Origin: JBHPCZ01 sp042573625
Lineage (GTDB): Bacteria > Desulfobacterota > Desulfobacteria > Desulfobacterales > UBA11574
Direction: 5' to 3'
DNA length: 39,081 nucleotides
NCBI GenBank assembly: GCA_042573625.1
Contig: JBHPCZ010000026.1
Span: 1 to 39,081 of the forward strand
Shown: positions 25,297-33,726 of the stretch, piece by piece
Layout of the letters: the number at the start of each line of letters is the position of its first letter
Position numbering within the stretch: position 1 is the stretch's first letter
Program-made: the position numbers and the translations under genes
The notes under the pieces: generated by a model
Seen by the model: only the letters and a program-made list of their open reading frames with translations
Database searches by the model: none
Told to the model about the DNA's origin: nothing

Positions 25297-26496
25297 CTAA
25301 TAGGCAAATTCGCCGTTCTCGTATATGGTCACCTTCTTTCCGGACGAGAGATGGGCCGTAACCCGCTTCTTTTCGGTATTTACCAGATCCCAATGCAGCG
25401 CGGAATCATTAAAGCCGAGCTTTTTCTTCAGGGGTTTCGTCAGTTTCTTGGGATCCCCATCGTAAGTGTCTGAATAGGAAGAACCTAGCGCCACGTGGCA
25501 GTTGCCTTGTTTCCCGCCATAATTCTCGTCAAACAGGGTGTTGGCCATGAACTTGTTGATCTTGGAAAATCTTTTATCCGTCAGCGAAAATTCTCCCACC
25601 TGATTCGCACCCGGATCCATGGAAAGCTGGTTTTTTACAAATTTTTCCCCGACCTCCGCTTCAATTTTAACCACAGCGCCTTTTTTAAATTCGAGTCGTA
25701 CCTTTTTGACATAGTTGCCGCTGCGGTATGAGGGTTGGTCTGCAAAATATATCCCCCTTGTGCCTCTCCAGTCCGGTGACAAAAAGAGTTCAAAACTCGG
25801 AATATTGTGGCCGGACAGCCCGATCCATTTCCGCTGGTCTCCGGGGGTGATTTCCAGATCAATGTTTTCGGATTCTATGTGGTAGAAGTTGACCTTCATG
25901 CGGTTGAGCCACCTCTTGATAGATGCCGCGTTTTTAAATATTTGCTGCCAATGGGAAACCGGTTTTGTTTTGTTCAGAAAACAGGCTTTTACAATCTGGC
26001 TCGCATATTCCTCTATAGTGAGTCCGGCGTGCCGGGCGAGTTCCTGTGTCGGAAAACTGCACAGGGTCCAGCCGAAAACCCCTCTTTCATCCCGTTTTTC
26101 GAGAATGTCACGCAAATATTTCCTGGCCAATAAGGCTTTCCCGATTTTTTTGGGATCGATGTCCCCGAGGTGGGTAATCGATTCAGGTGCGTGCAGAAAA
26201 ATGCTTCCATTCAGATTTTCACACAGCGCCGCTTCACCCGGCGGCTGAAAAACGATCTGTATGGGTTTTGAGATTTTAAAAAAACTGCGTTCCATCGTAC
26301 TGGTTGGATTCATACGCTGGACAGGATGTATCCCCATCTCCAGAAGTTTTGCGTAAAGAATTTCAGCAAGCCGTATTGCCGGAAAATTGTAACGGATCAC
26401 CACAATATCATTTTTTTTAAACCTTCCCGATCGAGCCGTCTTCAGGCCCCATAAAAGTACATCCGCATATCTATCCAGCTGTCTTTCCGTCAGCAT
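25297..26496 (-). CDS. M29-family aminopeptidase
   Basis: A cytoplasmic metallo-aminopeptidase of the thermophilic aminopeptidase (AmpS) type, about 399 residues. Family landmarks are GHNIPSFELFLSPDWRGT, the metal ligands in IEAEVGEK and VGEFSLTD, NTLFDENYGGKQGNCHVALG, SYSDTYDGD and ALHWDLV. I place the start at 26496, since GAGGAGG lies 7 bases upstream; the ATG at 26502 is too close to it. The next gene upstream on this strand codes for a small unknown protein, 29 bp away. The downstream side ends one base from the palindromic repeat. Confidence 0.93.
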   Translation of the reverse strand: MLTERQLDRYADVLLWGLKTARSGRFKKNDIVVIRYNFPAIRLAEILYAKLLEMGIHPVQRMNPTSTMERSFFKISKPIQIVFQPPGEAALCENLNGSIFLHAPESITHLGDIDPKKIGKALLARKYLRDILEKRDERGVFGWTLCSFPTQELARHAGLTIEEYASQIVKACFLNKTKPVSHWQQIFKNAASIKRWLNRMKVNFYHIESENIDLEITPGDQRKWIGLSGHNIPSFELFLSPDWRGTRGIYFADQPSYRSGNYVKKVRLEFKKGAVVKIEAEVGEKFVKNQLSMDPGANQVGEFSLTDKRFSKINKFMANTLFDENYGGKQGNCHVALGSSYSDTYDGDPKKLTKPLKKKLGFNDSALHWDLVNTEKKRVTAHLSSGKKVTIYENGEFAY

Positions 26497-26525
26497 GATC
26501 ATACCTCCTCAATTGCCTATTTTTT

Positions 26526-26777
26526 TTAATGATCATCTTTCAAAAACAGTGTGTGATACTCGGTATCAGCAAGATATTTTTTCAAAAGCTTTGTCAGCAT
26601 TGAAAATATTTCACCGAGTTCGTCATCTGTCATTCGCTGAATTAAATTCTCCATCAGTTTGTCATCAGAGAATTTCTGAAGATAATAAATGATCGTCTTT
26701 TCGTCGGTTTCCCGATCAAAACCGAACCCTACCAATCCGTCATAGGTTTCAACAAAGTGATGAGAATGTTTTGTCAT
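26526..26777 (-). CDS. Small protein of unknown function (83 residues)
   Basis: Not recognised. The ATG at 26777 has AAGGA at a good distance and gives MTKHSHHFVETYDG; the ATG at 26789 would add four residues. It is acidic and helical, with a FSDDKLMENLIQRMTDDELGEIFSMLTKLLKKYL stretch that suggests a helical bundle (shown here as key residues only: LMENL, IQRM, LGEIF, LTKLL). It has no signal peptide. It sits in a row of minus-strand genes, 20 bp downstream of the methyltransferase and just before the aminopeptidase. Its job cannot be inferred. Confidence 0.65.
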   Translation of the reverse strand: MTKHSHHFVETYDGLVGFGFDRETDEKTIIYYLQKFSDDKLMENLIQRMTDDELGEIFSMLTKLLKKYLADTEYHTLFLKDDH

Positions 26778-26797
26778 TTTTCCTTCCATTTAATTTT

Positions 26798-27412
26798 TTA
26801 TACTCGAACCGCCATACACAATCCGTCCCATTCAGGAGAATGAAGGTGCAGAAAAGTAAACAAGTGTATGCTTTTCCAGTTCGGATCATCGAATATCATT
26901 TGGTTAAAATCGTCCGCGTCCTTAAATGCGACGTTATCGGCCAGTAGAAGACCACCCACTCTGAGCAGCCGCCGGCATTGATCTAAAACAGGGGCATAGT
27001 GCTCCTTGTCGATATCCATAAAGATAAAATCAAAGGGCTCTATTAATTTAGACATCTCTTCAAGGGCGTCTCCCACCTTGATCTCTATACAATGCTGTAC
27101 GCCGGCTTCTTGGAAATTGGCCCGGGCTCTTTTGGCCATACCATGATCCATTTCCAGAGTTACCAGCCGCCCTGCCCTGTCGATGATTGCCCTGGCCAGG
27201 TATATTGCCGAATACCCTGTGGCGGTCCCCAGTTCCAGTATCCGCTTGGCGCGCGTGGCCCGAGCCAACAGAAACAGGAGTTCTCCGACAACAGGACCGA
27301 CAATCGGTATCTCTTCCCGACCGGCTTCTTCTTCAAGTTCAAGCAGTAGGGGATCCCTGGAAGGTACAAACTGTTTGAAGTAGTCTTCCGGGTTCGGAAT
27401 CATCGTTGACAT
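26798..27412 (-). CDS. O-methyltransferase (COMT-like family 3)
   Basis: A SAM-dependent methyltransferase of 204 residues. The SAM-binding motif ILELGTATGYSAIYLA is at about 58-73, followed by the acidic end of strand 2 (VTLEMD) and the metal-binding FMDIDKEHY. These are the features of the caffeoyl-CoA/catechol O-methyltransferase family. Bacterial members act on catechols or on unknown small molecules. GGAT lies just before the ATG. It follows exonuclease I by 25 bp, so all of these minus-strand genes may share one transcript. The substrate is unknown. Confidence 0.88.
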   Translation of the reverse strand: MSTMIPNPEDYFKQFVPSRDPLLLELEEEAGREEIPIVGPVVGELLFLLARATRAKRILELGTATGYSAIYLARAIIDRAGRLVTLEMDHGMAKRARANFQEAGVQHCIEIKVGDALEEMSKLIEPFDFIFMDIDKEHYAPVLDQCRRLLRVGGLLLADNVAFKDADDFNQMIFDDPNWKSIHLFTFLHLHSPEWDGLCMAVRV

Positions 27413-27437
27413 TTTTTATCCCTTTTTAAGCTTACTA

Positions 27438-28859
27438 TTATTTAAAACTATTTCTGATATAATTTTCCAAATCGTCAAGCAGTGCACTCTGTTCGGTGTC
27501 CAAGCCAACCTCATTTCTAAGCCTGTTGATCTCGAGCAAGGCACCTGACGGTGTCGTCCGCCTTTCCCCTTTAAAATCCAGCATTGCATCTTCCTCAGAT
27601 CGGGGATTCACATGCTGCAGATAATTCTGATATTCCGACTTAATTTCCGCCGGTAAATCTATTGTGTAATTCCTGCAGAGCACACGACCGGCCAGCCTGC
27701 GCGTTTCAGCGTTCGGGAAACGGCTGAGCATTTTTACCTTTTCAGCCAATGAAGCGGCATGAAATCTGCGACACAATTCCTGCTCCTGCCGAGATAAAAA
27801 CCCGATTTGGTAGAGTGCGGCATCGACATCCAGATCGGGAATTTCCGGGTATGCATATTCCCGGTGGTATCTGATAATTTCTTGAAATATCTTTGGATTT
27901 TCCTTTATCCATTGAGTATTCTTCGCAACAGTGTCGGACCTGTCTTGATTCAAATATTTCAAAAAGCGTTCGCGGGGCGGTAACACAATCGCAGGTTCAC
28001 CATATCGCTTTCGGACAACCCAGGTCGTATCAGGAACCGTTTCAGACGTCGTCTCCCTCAATTCCGGCAGATCAAGTCGCAACCAGAGCCTCTGATTTTG
28101 ATACGGGATTGAGCTTCCGATGGAGAGCACCGAGATCTGATAGTTTTGTTCCGGCCCAAATTCACTACCGATCATCAAACCGTTCCGGTGCACACCGGAG
28201 GGACTCTGAAGCGCCGTCGGCAAGCTCTTAATGCGGCTGCGATCCGTTTCCTTGTTAAAGTAACCACACAAATATTTCCACATCTCCTGCTCTTTGAAAA
28301 ATTTTCGGGCCAGCGCTACCGTTGCTTTGACATCTACAAGGGCATCGTGCGCCGGTCCTGCGGAAAGCTGATTGGTTGAACTGATGTGCTCCAGCTTCAA
28401 TGAAGGTTTTCCTTCATCATCCGGCCAGGTTATTATCTCTTCATTATAAAGTCGATAAAGAACGGTGATGGGGAGTAAATCCATGCGATAGCAGCCGTTT
28501 TTAAATTGGTGGGTATACGGAGGCAGCAGGTTGCGATGAAAGGAAAAACGCAAGACGTCATCATCAAAACCCAATGTGTTGTATCCAAAACTGATTGTGC
28601 CGGGTGTGTTCAGCAGTTCATGTATCTGTCCGGCAGCCTCAAATTCGCATATGCCTTGCATTGAGTCTGCAATGGAGATTCGATTGATTATCATGGCACG
28701 GGGAGAAAATATGACGTCAGGCCGAAGTTCGACCTTAATTGTATGCCGCTCAATTTCATTGAGCATCATATCAGTGCGAATGGCTGAAAATTGCAGAATC
28801 TGATCAAAGGTGATGTTCAATCCGGTTGTTTCTATATCGTAGACTAAATAACTGTTCAT
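27438..28859 (-). CDS. sbcB: Exodeoxyribonuclease I
   Basis: A 3'-5' single-stranded DNA exonuclease, 473 residues, the length of the E. coli enzyme. The DEDDh residues are visible: Asp8 and Glu10 in YDIETTG, Asp100 or Asp101 in NTLGFDDD, and His171 with Asp176 in HDALVDVKAT. After the nuclease domain come the SH3-like and C-terminal helical parts (RFPNAETRRLAGRVLCRNY is recognisable in pieces). It lies 3 bp from the stop of the flavodoxin-like gene, so the two are coupled. ExoI is best known from gammaproteobacteria. Confidence 0.92.
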   Translation of the reverse strand: MNSYLVYDIETTGLNITFDQILQFSAIRTDMMLNEIERHTIKVELRPDVIFSPRAMIINRISIADSMQGICEFEAAGQIHELLNTPGTISFGYNTLGFDDDVLRFSFHRNLLPPYTHQFKNGCYRMDLLPITVLYRLYNEEIITWPDDEGKPSLKLEHISSTNQLSAGPAHDALVDVKATVALARKFFKEQEMWKYLCGYFNKETDRSRIKSLPTALQSPSGVHRNGLMIGSEFGPEQNYQISVLSIGSSIPYQNQRLWLRLDLPELRETTSETVPDTTWVVRKRYGEPAIVLPPRERFLKYLNQDRSDTVAKNTQWIKENPKIFQEIIRYHREYAYPEIPDLDVDAALYQIGFLSRQEQELCRRFHAASLAEKVKMLSRFPNAETRRLAGRVLCRNYTIDLPAEIKSEYQNYLQHVNPRSEEDAMLDFKGERRTTPSGALLEINRLRNEVGLDTEQSALLDDLENYIRNSFK

Positions 28860-28862
28860 TTC

Positions 28863-29435
28863 TCATGCCATCAGTTTGTCCGCCGTTTCATCGGTCAGGT
28901 TTAAGACATCATCTCGCGTTCCAACTTCACCTTTCTCTGTTACGCCACAGGCACGGATAAGGTAATTTTCGTTAAATCCATACCATTTAAAAAAGAATTC
29001 GTATCTCGGATAGACATCGTTGAACTGGGCTTCATCCGGGTGCCCCTGCGTTTGAATAAAGACCAGCTTTTTATTTGGCTGAAGCCGGCTGGGATTGGGA
29101 TTGGTGGTATAATCCGGAACGAGAAATGAGAAGGTTCGGTCAATGAAACCCTTGAGCTGGCTTGAAACTTCACCGTAATAGACGGGGGTCGCCATGACGA
29201 GGATATCTGTCTCGCGAACCGCATCCAGAACTTCTGACAAATCGTCTTTTAGAACGCATCGATCCAGTTTTGTTTTGCACGTCATGCACGCCTGACAACC
29301 TCGATACTTCAGCTTGTTTAAAGTAAAGAGCTGCGCTTCAGAACCCCGATTTTCAGCGCTTTCACAAAATCGTTTTGCAAGAAATGTGCTGTTCCCTTTG
29401 GGTCTCGGACTCCCGAGCAAACATACAATTTTCAT
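28863..29435 (-). CDS. Flavodoxin-fold NAD(P)H-dependent oxidoreductase
   Basis: A 190-residue FMN-dependent protein of the NADPH-dependent FMN reductase / iron-sulfur flavoprotein type. LLGSPRPKGNSTFLA is the phosphate-binding loop. RGCQACMTCKTKLDRC gives a cluster of four cysteines, a pattern seen in iron-sulfur flavoproteins. ATPVYYGEVSSQLKGFIDR holds the flavin contacts. A strong GGAGG lies 6 bases before the ATG. It follows the decayed FIST/kinase pair and precedes exonuclease I. Such proteins are common in anaerobes; the physiological electron partner cannot be told. Confidence 0.9.
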   Translation of the reverse strand: MKIVCLLGSPRPKGNSTFLAKRFCESAENRGSEAQLFTLNKLKYRGCQACMTCKTKLDRCVLKDDLSEVLDAVRETDILVMATPVYYGEVSSQLKGFIDRTFSFLVPDYTTNPNPSRLQPNKKLVFIQTQGHPDEAQFNDVYPRYEFFFKWYGFNENYLIRACGVTEKGEVGTRDDVLNLTDETADKLMA

Positions 29436-29504
29436 TGATAACCTCCACTGTTAACATTTTTTTTGAAAAAGAATCAATTTATTCATCAGAATCTAAGTTT
29501 TGTA

Positions 29505-29747
29505 TTACCAAAAAAACAGCCGGACTGGACCATAATTTACTTCCTTTCCAAAACCTTCCGTATTTGCCTGAACCAGTTCCTGAGAGTTCAAGTCCAGTGA
29601 ACGTTCAAGCATATTTTGATCGACATCAGACTGCCAATAAGCCTGGTTTACTGATTCAACAAAAACCTGCCATTCATCGGGTAAGGACTCCGTATCATCG
29701 AACTGCTGCTTAAGTTGTCGCCTCAACAAACTGTGCATCGGCTTCAT
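29505..29747 (-). pseudogene. Truncated histidine kinase, N-terminal fragment only
   Basis: An 80-residue frame directly after the FIST gene, with the ribosome-binding site GGAGA inside the FIST stop region and a 3 bp gap. The sequence HSLLRRQLKQQF, LPDEWQVFVESVNQAYWQSD and MLERSLDLNSQELVQAN matches the start of hybrid or PAS histidine kinases that usually follow FIST proteins. After the LVQANTE stretch the similarity stops and the frame ends within about 18 residues. No kinase, HATPase or PAS sequence follows before the next gene. It could also be a stand-alone short protein that reuses the linker. Confidence 0.65.
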
Positions 29748-29750
29748 AGA

Positions 29751-30890
29751 TTATTTCTCCAAAAACGTTGTAATGGTCATTGTCTGGTTGTGCAAAGAGC
29801 ATTCGGCCCCGGGTTTAAACGGTGAAATCTCTCCGTAAGAATAAAATCCGGCCAGGACTGTACGTTCACCCAATACTTCTCGAACACTTTCCACTTCCTC
29901 TTCGATCCGTTGCCGCAAGACCATCTTCCGGCCCACACAGCTGATAAGAATGGCCAGATCCGGAGATGAAGAACCAATGGCTTCGTAACTAACCTTTGCC
30001 GCGCCAAATGCCCCATCAATCAAACGGTCAAAGTTGGCCTTCATTAAACGTGCATAACTCCCTTCGGGGACATCCCCTGCAAACGTCATGCTTTTCTCTT
30101 CTTCGTTTATGGACAAAATCGTACGGACCAGGCCGGTTTCGCTCTCTTTACTCCGAAGGCTCAAAGGAAAAAGAAGTCCGGTGGCTGGCAGCCCCATAGC
30201 GTGTTCACCCAAATATTTCTTGTACAATTCCAAGGCCGATTTGCCGTCCAGCTCGTACAAAATGTTTGCTTTCGATCGCGTAATCAGCCGTTCAGGCCCA
30301 AAAGGATCCCATCCACCCAGAGATCCGTAGCCTATTTTCAGCCGATTTCCGTATAAACCCAGACCCACAACTGCACTTCGCTCAGGCGGTCCGTCCCAAA
30401 ATACAAGGGTCTCCTTGAAATGCTCGCCGTCTCCCGAAAGCCCTCCTGTAACGGTAACCGCCTCAGGAAGATGACCGGCAAGCCCACTGACCAGATCACT
30501 ACCGTTTACCTCGATCCCGTCAGAAATCACAAACACGTGAACCAGATTCTCTTTATCCAGCAAACCGGCCAGGCGCTCACCCGCCTGAAAGCTATCTCCC
30601 ACATCGCTAAGTTTGACTCGAGCCCCTTTCAACTGAGAAAATTCGAAATTGACAGCCGTTGCGACCAGTGAATCATCCGTTACCTGGGTGCCGCAAATTT
30701 CACCTGCTGTAGAACAACCTAAAAGGTGGGCTTTCGGGTAGGCGTTTTTGATCTCATCATAATGTTTTTGTTCTTTCAGTATTTGAGTGCCGCCAAACAG
30801 CAAAACAAGTTGGGCTGATTCACCCAATTCGCCCGGGGGCCCGGGATCCCACCCTTTTGTCGCTGTCCATCTTTTCTGCTCAATTTTCAT
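29751..30890 (-). CDS. FIST-domain sensor protein
   Basis: A 379-residue protein with an N-terminal FIST_N and a C-terminal FIST_C domain. It starts GWDPGPPGELGESAQLVLLFGG; GCSTAGEI and VFVISDGIEVNGSDLVSGL are the N-terminal family landmarks. The C-terminal part has LFPLSLRS and GFYSYGEISPF. FIST proteins are predicted intracellular sensors of small ligands such as amino acids, normally coupled to histidine kinases or diguanylate cyclases. AGGAGG is 6 bases before the ATG. The downstream kinase gene appears to be reduced to a stub, so this protein may be an orphan. Confidence 0.9.
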   Translation of the reverse strand: MKIEQKRWTATKGWDPGPPGELGESAQLVLLFGGTQILKEQKHYDEIKNAYPKAHLLGCSTAGEICGTQVTDDSLVATAVNFEFSQLKGARVKLSDVGDSFQAGERLAGLLDKENLVHVFVISDGIEVNGSDLVSGLAGHLPEAVTVTGGLSGDGEHFKETLVFWDGPPERSAVVGLGLYGNRLKIGYGSLGGWDPFGPERLITRSKANILYELDGKSALELYKKYLGEHAMGLPATGLLFPLSLRSKESETGLVRTILSINEEEKSMTFAGDVPEGSYARLMKANFDRLIDGAFGAAKVSYEAIGSSSPDLAILISCVGRKMVLRQRIEEEVESVREVLGERTVLAGFYSYGEISPFKPGAECSLHNQTMTITTFLEK

Positions 30891-30976
30891 CTCTGACCTC
30901 CTGATTGATATGCGTCGAATTGCGATCTTTTATTTCAAATTCTGTCTGGCTCATAAAATGAAGCTTTTGGATTGGA

Positions 30977-31480
30977 TCAAATCCTCTCTTGAATGCAGCG
31001 TCTTAGAACATAAAGACTGTCAGGAGTGGACTGCTCATGATCCCCTGCCTGGACAACCTCGTTCACATCACGGAAACCGCCGCTTTCAACCTCTTCCTCC
31101 TGTAAGACAATTCTTCCATCATAAACGCATGCAAAGGCCCGACCCCAAACCCGATTGTTTTTATGCTGGTAATAAAAATCAAATAGGCGTTTCAAGGAGA
31201 CACCCCGAATGCCCAGCTCTTCTTCAAGTTCCCGCTCGGCGGATTCTTCATATGTTTCTCCAGCCAGAACAACACCACCTGCCGCTACATCATAATAACC
31301 GGGATAGACGTCTTTCGTCAACGTTCGCTTCTGTACAAAAATTTGTTCCTTCGAATTGAAAACCAGTATGTACGAAGCTCGGTGTATCAATCCCTTTAAA
31401 CGCATGACAGAACGGAACTCCGTGCCAATCAAATTGTTTTCCTCATCCACAATCGAAACAATTTCGTCTTTAGGCTTCAT
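30977..31480 (-). CDS. Nudix hydrolase
   Basis: A 167-residue Nudix protein. The Nudix box reads GGVVLAGETYEESAERELEE followed by ELGI, with the required glycine, glutamates and arginine present. The N-terminal HRASYILVFNSKEQIFVQKR resembles the isopentenyl-diphosphate isomerase / YfcD branch. Likely substrates are nucleoside or related diphosphates. The ATG has no strong Shine-Dalgarno. It stands between the DadA-like gene (61 bp) and the FIST gene (86 bp) in a same-strand row. Confidence 0.9.
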   Translation of the reverse strand: MKPKDEIVSIVDEENNLIGTEFRSVMRLKGLIHRASYILVFNSKEQIFVQKRTLTKDVYPGYYDVAAGGVVLAGETYEESAERELEEELGIRGVSLKRLFDFYYQHKNNRVWGRAFACVYDGRIVLQEEEVESGGFRDVNEVVQAGDHEQSTPDSLYVLRRCIQERI

Positions 31481-31541
31481 AACAAATATCTTTAATATTA
31501 AAATCGGAAATCCATGTTTTCATTGTGCCGAAAGGCTTGCC

Positions 31542-32816
31542 TCAAAATCTGTCCGCTCTTAAATCATGCTCCAACGCACCGATGGATTTTCCTGATAAAA
31601 GGCCGGTCATCAATTTGCCCGTAACAGGTCCAAGAGAAATGCCTTTTGTGGCATGTCCGCCGGCGACCCACAGGTTCCTTATCGGTAGGAGCTTTCCCAT
31701 AACCGGCAGTCCGTCAGGCGTACAGGGACGAAGCCCGCGCCAGATCTCTATGAGTTTCAAATCCCCGATCCCCGGAAGGAATTGTTGTGCATGCTGCCGA
31801 ATCCTATTAAGACGGTTCAAATCGATTCCCAATTCCAAACCCGACAGTTCAATATATCCGGCCAGGCGAAACATTTCATTAAACGGCGTTACCGCAATAT
31901 GGAAATCTTCCAGAATCATCGGTGTCCGGGAACTTTTTTGAGGGCGTCTGAAGGTGAGGCTGTATCCCTTTCCGCCTTGAATGGGAAGACGGGCATTCAG
32001 TGTTTTTAACAGAGAAGAAGTCCAGGCACCCGCAGCAAGAACAAATTGGTCTCCCCGAAACTCTCCGCGCGTCGTGTGGACGGCATCAATGTGTTGCCGG
32101 TTATGATTAAATCCGACAACTTCCGTCTCTTTAACGAATTGAACCCCATTCTTGCGAGCTTTTTGTTCAAGCCACATTAAAAAAGAAGCCGGGTTTAGAC
32201 GGCTACCTCTGCGATACCACACGGCACCGGAAACCCGGGAACTGATGGTCGGCTCCAGATCTCGAACTTCATGACCGGTCATCACACGGGATTCAGCGCC
32301 GATTTTTCCCATCAGGCGGGCATCTTCCTGTCCTTTCCGAAATGCTTTTTTACTCCCGAACAGGCTTAAAAGACCGGTATAGTCATATTCATAGATGCTT
32401 CCTCCCTGCTGTGCCAGATCTTCATGTAACCGAAGACTTTCCAGGCTCAATTCTTTTAATATCTCTACTGCGTGGAAAAAATGTTTTTCATTACAGGATC
32501 TGTAAAATATCCAGAGCCACCAAAGCATTTCCGGATCCGGTCGAAGCCGTATTGAAAATGAACCCGAGGGACTGAAGAGATGACGGAATCCTTCCGCTAT
32601 AATTTTAGGGGCGGGGAGCGGCTGGCATCGGCTTGGAACAATCAATCCGGCATTTCCGTATGAACAGCCTGAAGGAATACGATTTTGCTCGATGAGAATA
32701 ACCGACGCGCCTTCACATGCGGTATAATAGGCGATGCAGAGCCCGATGACGCCGCCACCGATAATTACAATATCAGCTTTTGTGTTGTCCGGGACTTTAA
32801 GCTCCGTCAGTGACAT
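31542..32816 (-). CDS. FAD-dependent oxidoreductase, D-amino-acid dehydrogenase-like
   Basis: A 424-residue DAO-family flavoprotein. The FAD-binding motif IVIIGGGVIGLCIAYY is at about residues 16-31, followed by SYGNAGLIVPSRCQPLPAP, which resembles DadA. The C-terminal end has LRPCTPDGLPVMG and WVAGGHATKGISLGP, the second FAD contact. DadA oxidises D-amino acids to oxoacids; other members act on glycine, proline or sarcosine. It follows the UPF0173 hydrolase gene by 36 bp. It has the standard length, and I see no frameshift. Confidence 0.88.
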   Translation of the reverse strand: MSLTELKVPDNTKADIVIIGGGVIGLCIAYYTACEGASVILIEQNRIPSGCSYGNAGLIVPSRCQPLPAPKIIAEGFRHLFSPSGSFSIRLRPDPEMLWWLWIFYRSCNEKHFFHAVEILKELSLESLRLHEDLAQQGGSIYEYDYTGLLSLFGSKKAFRKGQEDARLMGKIGAESRVMTGHEVRDLEPTISSRVSGAVWYRRGSRLNPASFLMWLEQKARKNGVQFVKETEVVGFNHNRQHIDAVHTTRGEFRGDQFVLAAGAWTSSLLKTLNARLPIQGGKGYSLTFRRPQKSSRTPMILEDFHIAVTPFNEMFRLAGYIELSGLELGIDLNRLNRIRQHAQQFLPGIGDLKLIEIWRGLRPCTPDGLPVMGKLLPIRNLWVAGGHATKGISLGPVTGKLMTGLLSGKSIGALEHDLRADRF

Positions 32817-32852
32817 TTCAACATCCAGTCAGGGCGCTCCTCAAACTGCTTT

Positions 32853-33533
32853 CTAAAGCTCAAGAGTATCGCCCGGCTTCATAACAACAGCTTTAGTCTG
32901 GGTCTCGCTTTCAACCCGGCTGGCCCAGGCGTCTGGATCCTGTTTGATGATATCGAAGGTGTTGTAGTGAATGGGAACCACCGACGCCGGTTCAATCAGT
33001 TTTACGGCCCGCAGGGCATCGTCAGGTCCCATGGTAAAGTTGTCGCCGATGGGCAGAATGGCCAGGTCTATTCCCTCTTCGCCGATGAGCTTCATGTCGT
33101 AAAAAAGACCGGTATCACAGGCGTGATAGATCTTCTTGTCCTTGATGTACAGCAGAAAGCCGGCGGGATTCCCGCCATACGTTCCGTCCGGCAGGGCCGA
33201 ACCGTGCAGAGCAATGGTCAGTTTAACCCGGCCCCAGGGATAATCGAAACCACCGCCGATGTGTTGGGGGTGAGCGTTTTCAACGCCCTGTGCGACAAAC
33301 CAGTTATGAATCTCAAAATTCGAGATAACAGTTGCACCTGTGCGTTTGGCGATTTCCACTGCATCGCCGACATGGTCGCCGTGCCCGTGGGATACAAGAA
33401 TGTAATCGGCTTCCACTGAATCCGCCTGAACCGTTGCCAGCGGATTACCGGTAAGGAAGGGGTCGATCAGCAACCGGGTTCCGTTCGTTTTGATGGAAAA
33501 ACATGCATGGCCGTACCAGGTAACTTTAATCAT
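32853..33533 (-). CDS. Metal-dependent hydrolase, UPF0173 (MBL fold)
   Basis: An MBL-fold protein of 226 residues. Motifs are VTWYGHACFSI, LLIDPFLTGNP, SHGHGDHVGD (the HxHxDH site), HACDTGLFYDM and PIHYNTFD. The family is widespread and its substrate unknown. I choose the ATG at 33533 because GGGAGG lies 7 bases upstream; a GTG at 33539 overlaps the ribosome-binding site. It lies 187 bp downstream of trpA and starts a run of genes; it probably has its own promoter in the gap 33540-33726. Confidence 0.92.
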   Translation of the reverse strand: MIKVTWYGHACFSIKTNGTRLLIDPFLTGNPLATVQADSVEADYILVSHGHGDHVGDAVEIAKRTGATVISNFEIHNWFVAQGVENAHPQHIGGGFDYPWGRVKLTIALHGSALPDGTYGGNPAGFLLYIKDKKIYHACDTGLFYDMKLIGEEGIDLAILPIGDNFTMGPDDALRAVKLIEPASVVPIHYNTFDIIKQDPDAWASRVESETQTKAVVMKPGDTLEL

Positions 33534-33726
33534 CTTCACACCTCCCTTTGTTGTCTGTCCTTGAAACTAAAAAATCACTATGTATCTGTTAAGGCTACCA
33601 TATTATCAAATTTTATATCATAAGTCAGATGAATTCATAAATCGAGCTTTTTTAGCGCTGAATATATTCTCATAGTCACAGAACCAAGAGAATTGACTCA
33701 ATGTCGGCGTGCTAATGAACTCTCAA

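Noticed and set aside
30787..31359. 190-residue open frame on the plus strand
   Set aside because: It is antisense to the FIST start and the Nudix gene; no motif.
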